Source: Nothopassalora personata (Eukaryota > Ascomycota > Dothideomycetes > Mycosphaerellales > Mycosphaerellaceae). From it: a DNA stretch of 64,000 nucleotides. The position numbers were made by a program, and so were the translations under genes. This document shows, piece by piece, positions 1-11,867 of the stretch (position 1 is its first letter; every line of letters begins with the position of its first letter). The DNA lies in NCBI GenBank assembly GCA_033816765.1, contig CM066288.1, forward strand, positions 992,001-1,056,000, read 5' to 3'. Under the pieces are notes generated by a model. That model was not told where the DNA came from. It did not search any database and worked only from the letters and a program-made list of their open reading frames with translations.

Positions 1-118
1 ACTCCTGCCCAGTCGCTACGTATTCCATTGTCCGTGTGATCTGGACGAACTGTACTTTCCATTATGCGCGCTGGCGTTCATACATCCATAAAACAGCCGT
101 TACTTGAGCTCAATAGGT

Positions 119-2084
119 CTAATATCGAGGGGGAGGAGGTGGACCGCCTCCGTACTGCTGCTGACCAGGGTAAGCTCCAGGTTGCTGACCGGGTGGTGGG
201 GGTGGGCGTCCATATTGGCCTTGACCTTGTTGCTGACCATATTGTGGCTGTCCGCCGTACTGGCCTGGTGGTGGCGGTTGGCCATGTCCACCTTGCTGAC
301 CGTAGGGAGCTTGGCCTGGTGGTGGGCCTCCATAACCTTGTGGCGGTGGTTGGCCGTACTGACCTGGAGGTGGTGGTCCTCCGTAGCCCCCTGGCGCACC
401 ACCGCCTGGAGCCATGTGTGTCTTCTCGTCCTTAGTGTCGTAGCTTGGATCGATCGCGCCGAGGATGAGCTTTATCATCCAGAGGTCAGGAGTCAAGTCG
501 ACTGGTGGCTGGGCTCTCGCCATCTCCGCAGATTCGTTCTCGTAGTTGGACGTGCAGTCAACCATGCGGCCGACCATTGGATCATTGTCGAGCTTAGCGA
601 GGAACTCGGTGGCCTTCTGGTCATTGCCAACTTGGGCAAACTGGAATGCAACGGCGCCGGTGCCATAGCGGGAGCGCTGAGCAGCCTGGACAGCATACTG
701 AACTGTCTCGACCAAAGTGTTCTGGTTCTCGCCAGCTGGCTGACCGTCCGTGATACTAAGGATCAGAAGGGGCTTGCGCATTTGGCCGTTGAGCTTCTGA
801 ATCAGGATTGGGTCGATGACCTTCTTGCGCAACTCGGTGCCGAATGGAGTGAGACCCTTGTAACGCTTGCGCGACAGGATCTGCTCAACCTGCTGTTCGC
901 TGCGGATGCCAGATACCTCGTTTGGTGGGAGGTCCTCGTTCATGAAGCGCAAGTCGATACCGTCATCATCGAACAGAGTGGCAGCGAAGACAGCTCGTTG
1001 CAAGATAAGCTGCAGGTCCTTGATACGCTCTCCGTTTTCCTCGAAAGACATCGATCCACTGTCGTCAACGTAGATGACCACATCGTACAGTGCCAGTCGC
1101 ACGATATCGTTTGCAATCTCTTTCTGAATGCGCCACGCCTGACAAAGACGATCGACTGACTGCGCAGCACGAGCTGCGATCTGAGGCAGCATCTGTGCGC
1201 CTGGTGTGCCTGGTCCGTAGAACGCCTGCAACTGCTTCTCTTGAACGGCGCGCTCGAGCTCGCGCTGGTAGCCCTGAACGTCGGCCGGGCCGCTCATACC
1301 TCCCTGAGGTGGGGCGCCGTACTGCTGTTGACCCGGAGGTGGTTGCTGTCCGTAGCCAGGAGCGCCGCCCAGTGGAGGCGCGCCATATTGGCCTTGCGGT
1401 GGTGGAGGTCCGCCCTACAGAGGATCACTTGTCAGCTGTGCACATGCATTGTTTGCGCAATGTCATAGATGTCACGAACGTAGCCGCCGTAGCCACCTTG
1501 CTGCTGTTGCTGCTGGTAGGGCTGGGATGGATAAGGCGCAGGACTGTATGGCTGTTGCGGTTGGCCGTATGGCGATGGTTGACCCGGATATGAGCTAGCC
1601 CCTCCCTGTGGTCGCGGTGGCGGTGGAGGAGGTCGCTGATATCCTTGACCAGGCGCCGGCGAGCCGTAGCCTGGTTGACCGTAGCCTTGTTGTTGCGGCG
1701 GATATCCTTGTTGTTGTTGATATGCGCCGCCTGGCTGAAGAGGTGCTGGAATAGCCGAGGGCGGACCTTGGCCTCCGGCAGCGAGTCGAGATGCGAGAGG
1801 CATGCAGGGTGTTTCTTGTGTGTGTGTCGGGATGGTGCAGAATGCAAAGGCGACAAAAGTGTCGCGAGTGTAGGAGGGTAGAATGAAAGAGAGGTGCAAC
1901 GACTCACCTGCTGCTGTCCACCCGGATAAGCTTGGTACTGCTGTTTTTGACCGGGCTGTGCAATGATGATGAGCAAAGCTTTCTTGACTGCGTCACATGC
2001 TCGTTTCGTTACTTACGTATGCGCCTTGCTGCTGCCCGCCCGGCGGCGCACTGCCATAGTTTGCTACTGCGGCAGTGCCTCCCT
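119..2084 (-). CDS. VWA-domain protein with long proline/glutamine/glycine-rich arms
   Basis: Spliced gene read from exons 2084-2017, 1955-1908, 1734-1480 and 1414-119. The introns have GTAAGT, GTGAGT and GTTCGT donors. The 173-nt intron 1735-1907 ends at the only acceptor in phase, and intron 1415-1479 has a CTGAC branch point. The N-terminal half (about 120 residues) and the last 100 residues are repetitive Pro, Gln, Gly and Tyr. Between them lies a von Willebrand A domain with a MIDAS-type DDSGSMS motif and a second acidic motif, SITDGQP. VWA proteins bind partners through a divalent metal site; the partner here is unknown. The extreme N-terminus is unresolved: an ATG at 2269-2271 is followed at once by GTAAGT, but a simple join to 2084 is out of phase, so a small exon may be missing. 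Confident about the VWA domain, less so about the start. Confidence 0.8.
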
Positions 2085-2617
2085 CTGCATGCAAAGTCAG
2101 TACATCTCTAAGACATGCGGAGGCGCCAAGACTTTACGAGCGGCTGCGAGCTTCGATGCCAACTTGATTCATTGTCAGCATATGTCTCCTCATCGTTGTT
2201 CTCTTTGAGAGATATGATATGTTTCTGAGTGATGTCAGCGGTTCCCCGCCGCGGGGTTGACTTACGCCCATTGTTGCTGTTCTTTGCTGGAAGTGGTTGG
2301 GGGAGTACGTGTTGATGAAGTCGAAGTGAGGGTAGGCACGTCGGCAAGGGAGATCTCTCGTGCCTTATGAGGTGTTTGTTTGTTGCAATGATGAGGAGCA
2401 TCAGTCTCAGCTGAGATTATTCTTCTGCACACCGTCACAGCGAAGCTATCAAGCTAGCGAGCACAGCCACACACAGTTCGATGTTCAGGGCCAGCACGCC
2501 GACCCCACTCACTCTGCATCGTGCCACAAGCTGATGAGAGGGTCTGGAATACTGTTGCGACCATCGCTGCGAGTACTCGAGTACCTCGTACGCAAAGGGC
2601 GTATTCCCGCCTCGAGC

Positions 2618-4011
2618 ATGGCCGTCGTTGCTGTGGAAGAAAAGAAGGAGGATGCGGAAATTCTCGCGCCTCCTCCCAAAGTCGCCATCACGCCCTGCGA
2701 TCCTTGGCCACGACCATACATCCTCGACGGGACACTGCGCAGAGTCGCGCCATATCATTTCACATACAATACGTTCTGCAAAAAGAGATGGCGAGGGCGC
2801 GAGATTTTGGAGATTTTCCAGGATGAGTTCAGAGATCGGCCGGTCGAATACTACGTATGTGTAAGGGGACGGAGCACAAGCAAGGACATTCGCCTGACTG
2901 ACACGTGTAGCAAGGTGCGATCGAGAGCGGCGCCATTCAGCTGAACGGAAAGCCAGTCCCGTCGACGTCGACGAAAGTCACCAACGGCGACATCATCAGC
3001 CACACCCTCCACAGACATGAGCCTCCTGTCACAGCGCAGCCGATCGGTGTCGTGCACGAAGATGAAGATGTGATTATCATCAACAAGCCTGCCGGTGTTC
3101 CAGTGCATCCCGCAGGACGATACAACTACAACTCGGTCGTTGAGATTATGCGCGCAGAACGAGGACATCGGTTCAATCCCTTGCCATGCAACAGACTGGA
3201 CCGTTTGACAAGCGGCGTCATGTTCATTGGGAAGCACAAGAAAGCGGCGGAGAGGATCACGGAGCAGCTCATGGGCAGGACAATGCGCAAAGAGTATGTT
3301 GCTAGAGTCATTGGAGAGTTTCCGGATGGCGATGTGGTGTGTGAACAGCCGATTCTACAAATCTCTCCAAAGCTCGGCCTCAACAGAGTGCGGGCCAATG
3401 GGAAAGAAGCGAGGACTGTATTCAAGAAGCTGGCATACTATCCGCCTCGCAATGGACACGGCATTGGCTATAGCATTGTCCGTTGTCGACCGTTGACGGG
3501 CCGAACACATCAGCTGCGCGTGCATCTCCAGTTCCTAGGGCACCCGATATCGAACGATCCAATCTACAGCAATCAGCGTGTCTGGGGTACAAACCTGGGC
3601 AAAGCATCGAGCACCGGTGACGACGATGAGGACATCATTAGCAGGCTGTCGCGCATGGGTAAAGAAGATGTCGCAGAGGCTGTCGCTTACCATGACGAAA
3701 TGGTTGATGAGTACAATCGCAAGAAGGCAGAAAAGATGACAGGCGAGCTTTGTGAGATTTGCGACACCCCACTATATAGCGATCCGGGCGCGCATGAATT
3801 GGGCATCTATCTTCACGCCCGAAAGTACGCAGATGCGGATGGAGCATGGAGCTATGAGACGCCACTTCCAGAATGGGCACTACCGCCGCCAGGGTACGAA
3901 GGTCCCAAAGAAGCCAGTATAGAAAGCGATCCACTGGCCATAGATGTTGAGAAGCTCACACTGAAAGACATACACGAGAGCGAACAGAAAGAGGCTACTG
4001 CAGCTGCATGA
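2618..4011 (+). CDS. RluA-family RNA pseudouridine synthase (Pus8/Pus9 type)
   Basis: Two exons, 2618-2854 and 2911-4011, with a GTATGT donor and a GACTGACACGTGTAG acceptor region. The join is in phase and gives 445 residues. The catalytic block is CNRLDRLTSGVMF, where the Asp of RLD is the family nucleophile. It is preceded by INKPAGVPVHPAGRY and followed by RPLTGRTHQLRVHLQ, all hallmarks of RluA-type enzymes. The N-terminal part looks like an S4-type RNA-binding region, and the C-terminal 120 residues are a fungal extension with a Cys-x2-Cys pair. Family members convert uridine to pseudouridine, and yeast Pus8/Pus9 modify position 32 of tRNAs; the specific target here is inferred. An upstream in-frame ATG at 2534 is possible but adds low-complexity residues. 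It converges with the pseudogene that ends 22 bp downstream. Confidence 0.9.
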
Positions 4012-4033
4012 GATGCTTCCTACGACAAATATC

Positions 4034-5090
4034 CTACAGCTGGTACTTTAGATCGACGGGCGCGGCCTCGCCCGTCAACATCGCCTCGACGATCTGGCCA
4101 TCCGTCAAAGGCCCCTCGGCTCTTAAGATCTTCTCGGGCCTACCTTTCACCCAAGCATTAATATCTTGATGGACATTGCTAGTTGTGTCTGCAGCGTCAA
4201 TCATGCTTCCTTCCCCACCAGTGGGCTTGACAGTCACTATTTAGGTGAAGAAGTTGGCGGAGTCGGTTCACCTTCGCAAGCCACACTGAAGTCTCCATTC
4301 ATGAAGGTGCTACCAAAGAAGATAAAAACACCTGCTACTGAGCCATTGTCAAGCTGCAAAATTCGCAGCCAAGGTATCTGCTGGAGGTAGGGGGGCCGCA
4401 ATAAAGACGGTGGAACCTGAGACCCGCTTGACCTTTCCTTCACTGCCAAGGAGCCGAGGAATTCCAGCTGCAAGATGCACTCAAGAGTCTAGCAGGTATC
4501 CTCCTTGATACTCAGGCTTCTGGCGCCACTTGGTGTTGGTGTACTTCCAGCCATCTGCTATGAAGAAATGGATTCTTGCGTTGAGCATCTGGATCTTGCC
4601 GAGCGTCTGGACTTGCTCTGCTGCTTTAGAGAATGCATCGGTATTACGGAAGTTCTCTGCAATACTGAAGGTGACCTTGCTTGCATCCGTGTTCTTCTTG
4701 TGCCAATCTAAGAGCTCTCGTGCCGTAGCCATATCTTAGGCAAGCGGCTTTTCTGCGAGTACGTATTTCCTTGCTGCCAGAGCTTGCTTGATGAAGGTTG
4801 GTGCCACCAGTATGGCGATAGCAACGATGACCGCCTCGATATCATCTCGTGCGAGAAGTTCGCGGTACGATTTCTCTGAGTCCGCGGAATACAGATCGAC
4901 CCCGGCAAGGTCTTTCGAAGACGCTTGTGCAGACTTCAAGGTCCGGGAGTAGATGGCTTTTAAGTCGAGGTCGTCACAAGCCTGCAAAGCGGGAAGGTGT
5001 TCATCCACCATGAAGATACCACTGTCAATAATGGCCACGCCGATCTTGCGAGCCTTTGCGAGGGAAGTGGCAACTGCAACAAACCAACCA
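4034..5090 (-). pseudogene. Decayed Gfo/Idh/MocA-family NAD(P)-dependent oxidoreductase
   Basis: Four consecutive minus-strand fragments match one dehydrogenase in order. The N-terminal Rossmann part is read near 5070-4739 (KIGVAIIDSGIF, then VLAEKPLA). Next come a central part at 4732-4484 ending GGYLLDS, a part at 4473-4240 containing LDNGSVAGVF, and a tail at 4237-4034. The reading frame is broken at least three times: a TAA at 4738-4736 directly after EKPLA, a TGA at 4483-4481 where the family has the glycine of LLDGG, and a frameshift between the third fragment and the frame before it. The tail could be joined by a relic intron of only 35 nt. The family oxidises or reduces sugars and other diols. 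The combination of stops and a shift makes function as a full-length enzyme unlikely. Confidence 0.78.
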
Positions 5091-5099
5091 GTGAGATTG

Positions 5100-6593
5100 T
5101 GAGTGCGAGACGGCCTTTATATCTTTGCTTAACATTCTCAGCTCCGCTTCAGGGCTGTTTCCTTGCAGCGATACAACACAGGGCATGTCTTGTGCTCAGC
5201 TTGAGCCACTGGGACAAGCCATGGCAATCGTACTGCTAAAGCGAAGCCTTGAGCGAGACCTGAAGCGTGGCTTACACATAAGCATACGATGAATCGTGGG
5301 TGCAGCGCGGGTATGCTTCACGGGATATGTGACAGTCATACGACATAGGCTAATGTCACATAACGCTGCAGCATCACCGAAGCGTCTCACTGTAGTATTG
5401 TTGCCCCCTCGAGCTGAATTCATCAGCATCACTGTTGCTCGTCTGGGCCAAATTTTCCCGTCGCTAGTGGGTGTCCTGCGGTAAGGGCCTTGCCGTGGCT
5501 GTTCCCATGCTCGCGGCAAACCTGGACATGGTCACCAACAAACTGGCACTATCGTCTGCTAGACTGCTACCACGATATCGAGTCCGGTATCTTCATGCTA
5601 TTCCGTCAACTTCTTGCTCAGTGCTCCCCGATTCTTGCGTACTCCTACTTCCTCCGCGCCGTTCGTCACCCATCCCTACCACGCACATTAGATCACACGA
5701 TACTTCCACGTGCGACGTACAGCCGCATGCTGACGCCCAACAACAAAGATCTGTCCAAGTTGACTGCTCATAGGTTGCTGTTCAGACGCCGTCCTTCGCC
5801 TGCAATAACCAGTCAGCTATGACGGCGGCTAACGGATGTCCCTTCTCCCGCCACCTCTGCCCATCTCCATGGGTACTCCCATACCACACCCAGGTATAGA
5901 TAGTATTGTGCAAGCATCCGCGTCTTTAGCCAGGACAAAGGTCGCGGACCATATGCCCAGATCGGTGGGCATCAATGGCGTTATCGAAGCTTTCTGGCCT
6001 GGACTCATAAGCTTATGGAGGGGAAGCCACTGGAATGTTGCTGATATCTAGTCATAGTGGAGGGTCACATCGATGCTGACGCGGCAGACACTCTTCTGGA
6101 TCTGCTCTCCTTCCTTTCAACTTTGTCGGTATCCGGCTGGCTGAAGAAGTTTGTCGAGATACGGCACAGTTTGCAGACGAGCACAATAAGTTCGACTCTA
6201 CATGCCCATCATACTCTAATGATCATGTCGCTGGACATGTCCCGAGAACACATTTTAGTGCTGCCCCAATCATGCATCCATCAAGGACGACTCCCAGGAC
6301 CTTGTTGTTGGCCAATGTCTGCCCCTCGCTAAGTAGATTAGCGTCAAACCCCAGCAATCAGCATGAGTGCCATTCGGTGGTATCTTGGTGGAGATACTCT
6401 GCATGCAATGAGCATTATATGCTCGCCTCTTGCGTGACGAATGTCGCAAGATAGGCGGAGCGTCTGCCGGCAGTTGCCAACCACGACTTTGAATGCCTAT
6501 CAAACAGTATCAGGACAACGGTCTGATTGATATATGCCTTGTCTCAGGTAGCCATCAAGGTCTTGTGAAGCTGCTAACATTCCAGCAGTCAAT
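5100..6593. other. Gene-poor interval
   Basis: About 1.5 kb without a convincing gene. Open frames are short, overlap on several frames and lack coherent splice signals. It separates the oxidoreductase pseudogene from the MFS transporter and may contain eroded coding sequence (for example around 5950-6260), but nothing I can assign. Confidence 0.5.
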
Positions 6594-8362
6594 ATGGCAT
6601 CTTCCCCAGAGGCTGTGGTCCCTATAGAGGTCACCAAAGCTGTCGATATTTCCAGAGACACATCGCTCGACGAGAAGAAAGCACCAATCGCTAGTGATTT
6701 CGAACTCGTCCCCTCAGACAAAGATGGCGAAGTCGAAGTCATATCCGAAAGCGACTACACTCCAGAACAGTACAAGAAGGTTCTCAGGAAGATAGGCACG
6801 TTGCGAACCCTCTCACATCATTCCCTCCCTAACCAACGGGACATTAACCTCTTCACTCTTCAGACCGCTTCCTCCTCCCCCTTATGTGGTTCTGCTACGG
6901 TGTCCAACAAACCGACAAAACCGCATTATCAACCCAAGCCATCTTCGGCCTCCGCGAAGACACACACCTCGTCGGCCAACAATACGCCTGGCTCACCACA
7001 ATCTTCTACATCGCCTACCTTTGCGGCGAGTTCCCCTCCAACTTCCTCCTCCAGCGCTGGTCCCTGGGCAAGTCGCTGAGTATCTACATGTTCTTCTGGG
7101 GCGTGGTTGTCACCTGCATCGGGGCCGCGCAGAACTGGAGCCAACTTATGGCTCTCAGAGCTCTCCAGGGATTCTTTGAGTGTACCATCTCTCCGGGGTT
7201 CGTCCTGGTTATTGGAAGCTGGTATAGAACTGAGGAGCATAGTTCCCGGACATTGTTCTTTCAGAGTGCGAATGCGGGGTTTGGAATTATCGCGAGCTTG
7301 GTTATGTACGGTATTGGGAGTCATGCGGAGAAGCATGGTGGGTTGGCGGCGTGGAGGTGTATTAGTTTGTTCCTTGGGGCGTGTACGGTGGTGTTGTCGT
7401 TGATTTGTTTTGGCCTGCTGGGGAGTCCGAAGGAGGTGTTTTGGTTGACGCAAGAGGAGAGGAAGATTGCGTGAGTATAATCAGAATGCTTACGATGGCG
7501 GGTTTTGCTCACATGACCTCGCAGACAAGCTCGTGTCGTTCAGAACAAGGCTGGTCGAGACGTTACTGGCGTCAAATGGGCGTGGTACCAAGTCCGCGAG
7601 GCTTTCAGAGATCCTCAGCTCTGGTTCTCCCTGCTTAACGCTTTCCTCTCGTCGGTCCCCAATGGGTAAGAACCTCTTCCTCCCCATCCCATCATGCCGT
7701 TCGACACACTGACACCCCATCGCAGCGGCCTCAGCACCTTTGGCAGCATCATCTACCAATCCTTCGGCTTCACCGAACTCCAAGTCCTCCTCGTCGAGAT
7801 CCCTCGGTCCGTTGTATCCGTCCTCATCTTCGTCGCCGTCGGCATCTACACCCGCAAGGTCCCCAACCGGCGACTGTTCATCATGGCCGCGGCCTGCGTA
7901 CCATCCTTCGTCGGTCTCCTGGCAATGTCCCTGCTCCCCAATACCCCACATTACAAATGGACCAAATGGGGAATGTACTTCATCACCGTCCCCTTCGTGC
8001 TCGCAATGTTCCTTGCCTGGACACTGATCCCTTCAAACGTGGCTGGCCGAACGAAGAAGACGATTGTCAGCTCAGCGACGTTTGTCGGCTATTGTGTTGG
8101 GAACATGGCGGGCGCCCAGATCTTCAAGTCGGACGATGCGCCGAGGTATGTTCCCGGGACGATTGGGTCTTGTATTTGTTTAGGCTTGGAGGGGCTGTTG
8201 ATTTGTGCTTGGAGAGGGTATTACATGTGGCAGAATTGGAAGCGAGATAAGGCTGCTGCTGCCAGTGGGTTGAGTAAAGAGGAGCAGGAGAGGATTGGAC
8301 GGGAGATGGGAGAAGCGAATATGACGGATCTCGAGAACCCGCATTTCAGGTACACCATGTGA
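6594..8362 (+). CDS. MFS transporter, allantoate permease (Dal5-like, anion:cation symporter) type
   Basis: Four exons, 6594-6795, 6864-7470, 7525-7665 and 7726-8362, join in phase to 528 residues. Intron 1 (6796-6863) begins GCACGT rather than GT. Only this GC donor restores the conserved KIDRFLLPLMWF entry into the first membrane segment. The cytosolic N-terminal arm is about 70 residues, followed by roughly 12 hydrophobic segments. The block DKTALSTQAIFGLREDT and the following YAWLTTIFYIAYLCGE segment are typical of fungal Dal5-like carriers, which import allantoate, vitamins, carboxylates or similar anions across the plasma membrane. The substrate cannot be told from sequence. It stands alone, convergent with the CCCH gene downstream. 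Confidence 0.9.
6796..6863 (+). other. GC-AG spliceosomal intron in the MFS gene
   Basis: The intron starts GCACGT and ends CTTCAG. Using the first base of codon GAC before it and the last two bases after it gives the conserved KID/RFLLPLMWF junction. No in-phase GT donor gives an equivalent protein. Confidence 0.75.
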
Positions 8363-8750
8363 GGGCGGGAATTAGAGATAGACCAATTTTTTTGCTCTCG
8401 ATCCGGACGGCAAGGTGTTGCAAACGGCATGACTGCGTCAGCGAAGACGAGGGCTGTCATTCGACTCTTCCGAGAGTCCACAGATGAGAACAATAAAAGA
8501 GTAGATAGAAGCTGAGAAGAACAGCTGCAATGTAATCACCGGTCTTTGTATCATCGCAAAGTTCCATGCGGTCACTTTGATGGATTACTCGTTGATAGTG
8601 CGAAGGAAAGAGGAGGCAAATGAAGCTGTGAACGAAAGCATAGTTGCTTCCATGCCATTCGAAGTTGACCAAAGTCTCAGCGAGACGTTGATCTGATTAA
8701 GCGCTGTAGTCGCGCAGTACCAAACCCGTGTGCTCCACGAGCTGCACGCC
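8363..8750. other. Convergent intergenic interval
   Basis: Spacer between the 3' ends of the MFS and CCCH genes. I see no gene or repeat in it; it presumably carries both 3' UTRs. Confidence 0.5.
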
Positions 8751-10678
8751 CTACTCAAGGTCTTCGGGATGAAGTATAGTGACAACAGTAGTGTCCATGC
8801 CATGCATCTCTTTTGTAAAGCGGCAGTTCTCGCCATTGATACAACCAATGCCTCGCAAAGAGCCCTCAGTCATCTTCGGGTAAGGACAGTGGTGACCATA
8901 GATGCAATCGAACTCCATGCAGGCGGTACCCTTCTTGCATACCGTCTCTCGAGCGACAACACGAAGCCACTTCAGATCATCCTTGGAAAGCTTGGTGTCG
9001 TGCTTGTGCGGGCAGTTGCCGTTGCCACTATTCCAGTGGCAGCAGCCGCGGCCGATGTAGTGCTGATTGCAGTACTTCATCTTCTTGAGCTCGTAGACAC
9101 GGTTATGATTGTACTCCATCTGAGCATCAACACGGAAGCCATCCTTGTTCTGGCGGATGACCGATCCTGTGGCGATCTTGACATCGGATGGCTTCCTGGT
9201 CAGATCCTGGAGTGGCAGCCCAGCTGATGCACGTGCAATGTTGGCCCAACCACCGCCGCGGGTGCCAGCACCGGGCGCTGCAGCTGCAGGAGTTTCGGAA
9301 ACGGCTGTCGACGAAGCGATTGAGTTGGTGCGTGTGAGATCTCCACGGACAGACTGAGCTGGAGTCGTTATGCCCGGCGAAGGTAAGGTCTTCGGACTGT
9401 AGAGCGGTGTATCTGGCGCTGGGGTACGCGTAGCTGAAGTGAAGACGCCGCTGGCTGGGTTGAAAGCATTCTTCGAGTCCTGTCGAGCACGAGGCAGATC
9501 TGTGAGAAGATACGGAGGGCTCAGGTTGGTCTTGCTTTCTCGGAAGAGGCCTTCGAGCTTCTTCTTGTTGAAGGGGAGTTTGGCCAGCTCCTTTTCGAAC
9601 TTGACACCTTCCAAGAGGGTAACGCGGCTTCGCGCTTCATCATCGAAAGCATAGCCTTCAAGCAGGCGTGCGAAGCCGTTGTCATGACTGCAACCGACCA
9701 GTATATGCCGACATTGGTAGTTCCAAATATGCAGCTTGAATTCGGCGTTCATCTTGACGTCAGCTCTGTCCTTGCCCGGACCAACATCGATGAAGGTGAA
9801 AAGGTCGCCACTGTTGGTGAATCCGCGGACGAATTCGGTGATGATCTCTGGCGAGCTTACAAGACCAGCACGGCGGCAGGTTTCAGCGAGGCCGCTGACG
9901 TTGGCATAGACTCGTGCAACAACCTTGAAGTCTGAAGGACAGTCTTTCAACGTTGTCTTCGCCCACTGCTGGACCTCGTCTCTGAGCCGCTGGGCAGCCT
10001 CCTGGCCACCCTTCTCGCCGAGACGTAGAAGAACGTTGTTGAAGATCATCCCGTCGCCGTCGATAAGGATCAACATGAAGGCTTCGCGATTCTAGCACGA
10101 GACTGTCAGCGTGTGCGTGTGTATTGCGGAGGCCAACACAATGCCATGAACTTACAAGCATTTCTGTCATGCGGTGCATGTAGCTTCGATACATCTCCTC
10201 ATTGTTGGTGATCGGCTGCGTCGATCGGTTGCTGCGTTCCTCTTCGAGTTCCCGAGCGAGTTCATCGTGCTTGCCTTCAAGGTAGGCATATCGAGCTAAG
10301 ATTTCCTGGTAGTGGTCAGTCACACAGTTTGCCCGGCTTGCTCCGCATGTGCATTACCTCAGTCAATTTGTCCTTCATCGACTCCTTGTCCTTCAGCCAC
10401 TCGAAACGCTGATATAAGTTGGCGGCCGAGCCGTTGTTTTCAACGGGCGGTGTGGCAACGCCATGGCTGCGAACACCGTTGCCAAAGAAGCGACTGCCAT
10501 TTCCTCCACCCAAACCCGCCAAATGAGGATTGCCGTTGCTATTCGTTGCGCAAAGACCGTTCATCGAGCTTGCCATTGAGCCACTGCGGCGAGGAGTGCC
10601 TATTGGATCCAGTGATGCCATGCTGAAGTTGAGTGGGATGTCGAGATCCGGGTCCGAATCGCCAAGTGCTGCAGGCAT
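8751..10678 (-). CDS. CCCH zinc-finger protein with N-terminal DUF7923-like domain
   Basis: Three exons, 10678-10358, 10305-10156 and 10091-8751, join in phase to 603 residues. The introns (10306-10357 and 10092-10155) have GTAATG and GTAAGT donors and CTGAC branch points. The order is a Ser/Gly-rich N-terminus, then a coiled coil (about residues 100-155, rich in Glu and Arg). A globular domain follows, beginning LILIDGDGMIFNN and containing HILVGCSHDNGFARLL, the fungal DUF7923 type with a PIN/NYN-like acidic start. After a low-complexity Ser/Thr/Pro linker come C-terminal CCCH fingers visible as CCHWNSGNGNCPHKH, CMEFDCIYGHHC and CINGENCRFTKEMH. CCCH fingers commonly bind RNA, so a role in mRNA metabolism is likely but inferred. 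The start at 10678 is chosen as the first ATG after which the sequence looks coding. Confidence 0.88.
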
Positions 10679-11867
10679 TTCCGTGGTATTGAGTGGCTGT
10701 GATGATGTTTGATGAATTTGGTGCTCTGTGGTAGTGTTTCCAAAGTTCAGGCGGTGGCGGACGACGTTAGTGAAAAAAAGTGATGGCCGTGTTCTCAAAG
10801 TGGAAGAATTAGACTTTCGGTAGATTTTCTCTGGGATGCGAGTTCTGACTCGACGATGTGTCGGCAAGGTAGGGGGATGAAGCGTATGGCGGCGAATGTG
10901 CGCGTGGCGATGCGGCAGGTCATGCAGTCGGGCTCTCGATATTCAGACGCCTTGACCGCGCGCGACACGCCACGCACAGACAGCGGGAGCGCGCCGGGAG
11001 CCAGGAAGGGGCGTTTGCAAGCGACGCCAGCAGCGAGAAAGTGCAGCAACCTCCCCACTCGTTGGCGCGGCAGCTTTCCTTCCGCGCAGACGACCTTCGA
11101 ACGCTCTCAGGAACGCGGTGAGGACGCTGCCACGGCTGCGACGTGATGCGCCGGTGCGCGTCATGCTGGACTGGGCCTGTTTCACAGCGGCAAAACTTCT
11201 CACGAATCGAGCTTAGCCTTGGCGCCGCCGTGTAACGCGAAAGACATGTACAACCAACTCGAGTGGCGTTGTCTGTCTCTCGCCAGATGGCGTGAAGCAA
11301 CAAAGCGCGTGCTGGCAACGCAGAAGCGGTCTTGTCAGACGTGAATCGGACGTGAGTCGCGCATGCGGGAACTTCTGGACGTCTTGGACATCTACGGGAC
11401 ATGTTTTGCTGGAATCACGTCTTTTACAACAAGTTAGCCAATCCGCGTCTCAACTTCGGCTCTGACATCAATCGTCAATCACGCTCGACCAGGATGCGAC
11501 CAAATCAACATTACCTCTCACAAATGCTACAGTGCATCTGTCTGCTTGAGCTGCGTCGACTTGAGTCTTGCGCGCTTACAGCAATATATTCTCTCAACCG
11601 CGGAAGGGCCACTTTGATCTCCTGCGCGGAGCCGCTGTATGCTTGTTGCGTCTATTCTCTACGCTCGTGTATCAGCAAAAACAGTAACGATCGAAGCAAT
11701 GAGTCTAAACCCACAGTCTACTTCTAGTGAGACGGATCGAGCCACCTGGAGTGACTGTAACCCGGTAGCTGCCCTCTTGCCAAGAACTCAAATGGCCTCA
11801 CCCGCCGGTCTCGTCTTGCTTCCGACCAATGCTAGGCCTCCCCATCCATCTTCTTCACCATACCTCA
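10679..11867. other. Intergenic interval, partly GC-rich
   Basis: About 1.2 kb between the CCCH gene's 5' end and the HNT3-like gene's 3' end. The part 10850-11400 is GC-rich with many CG dinucleotides. Open frames overlap on several frames, and none carries a recognisable domain or good splice signals. It probably holds the CCCH promoter. Confidence 0.5.

Noticed and set aside
119..1159. Plus-strand open frame of about 350 residues opposite the VWA gene
   Set aside because: It is the complement of the VWA coding sequence, with a composition (Trp/Leu-rich) expected from an antisense of Pro/Gln-rich codons.
5836..6332. Open frames with a fragment resembling glycoside hydrolase family 3 (GVIEAFWPG-like)
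   Set aside because: The similarity is a few residues only, the frame changes soon after, and no flanking domain parts could be found. It may be an eroded relic but cannot be supported.
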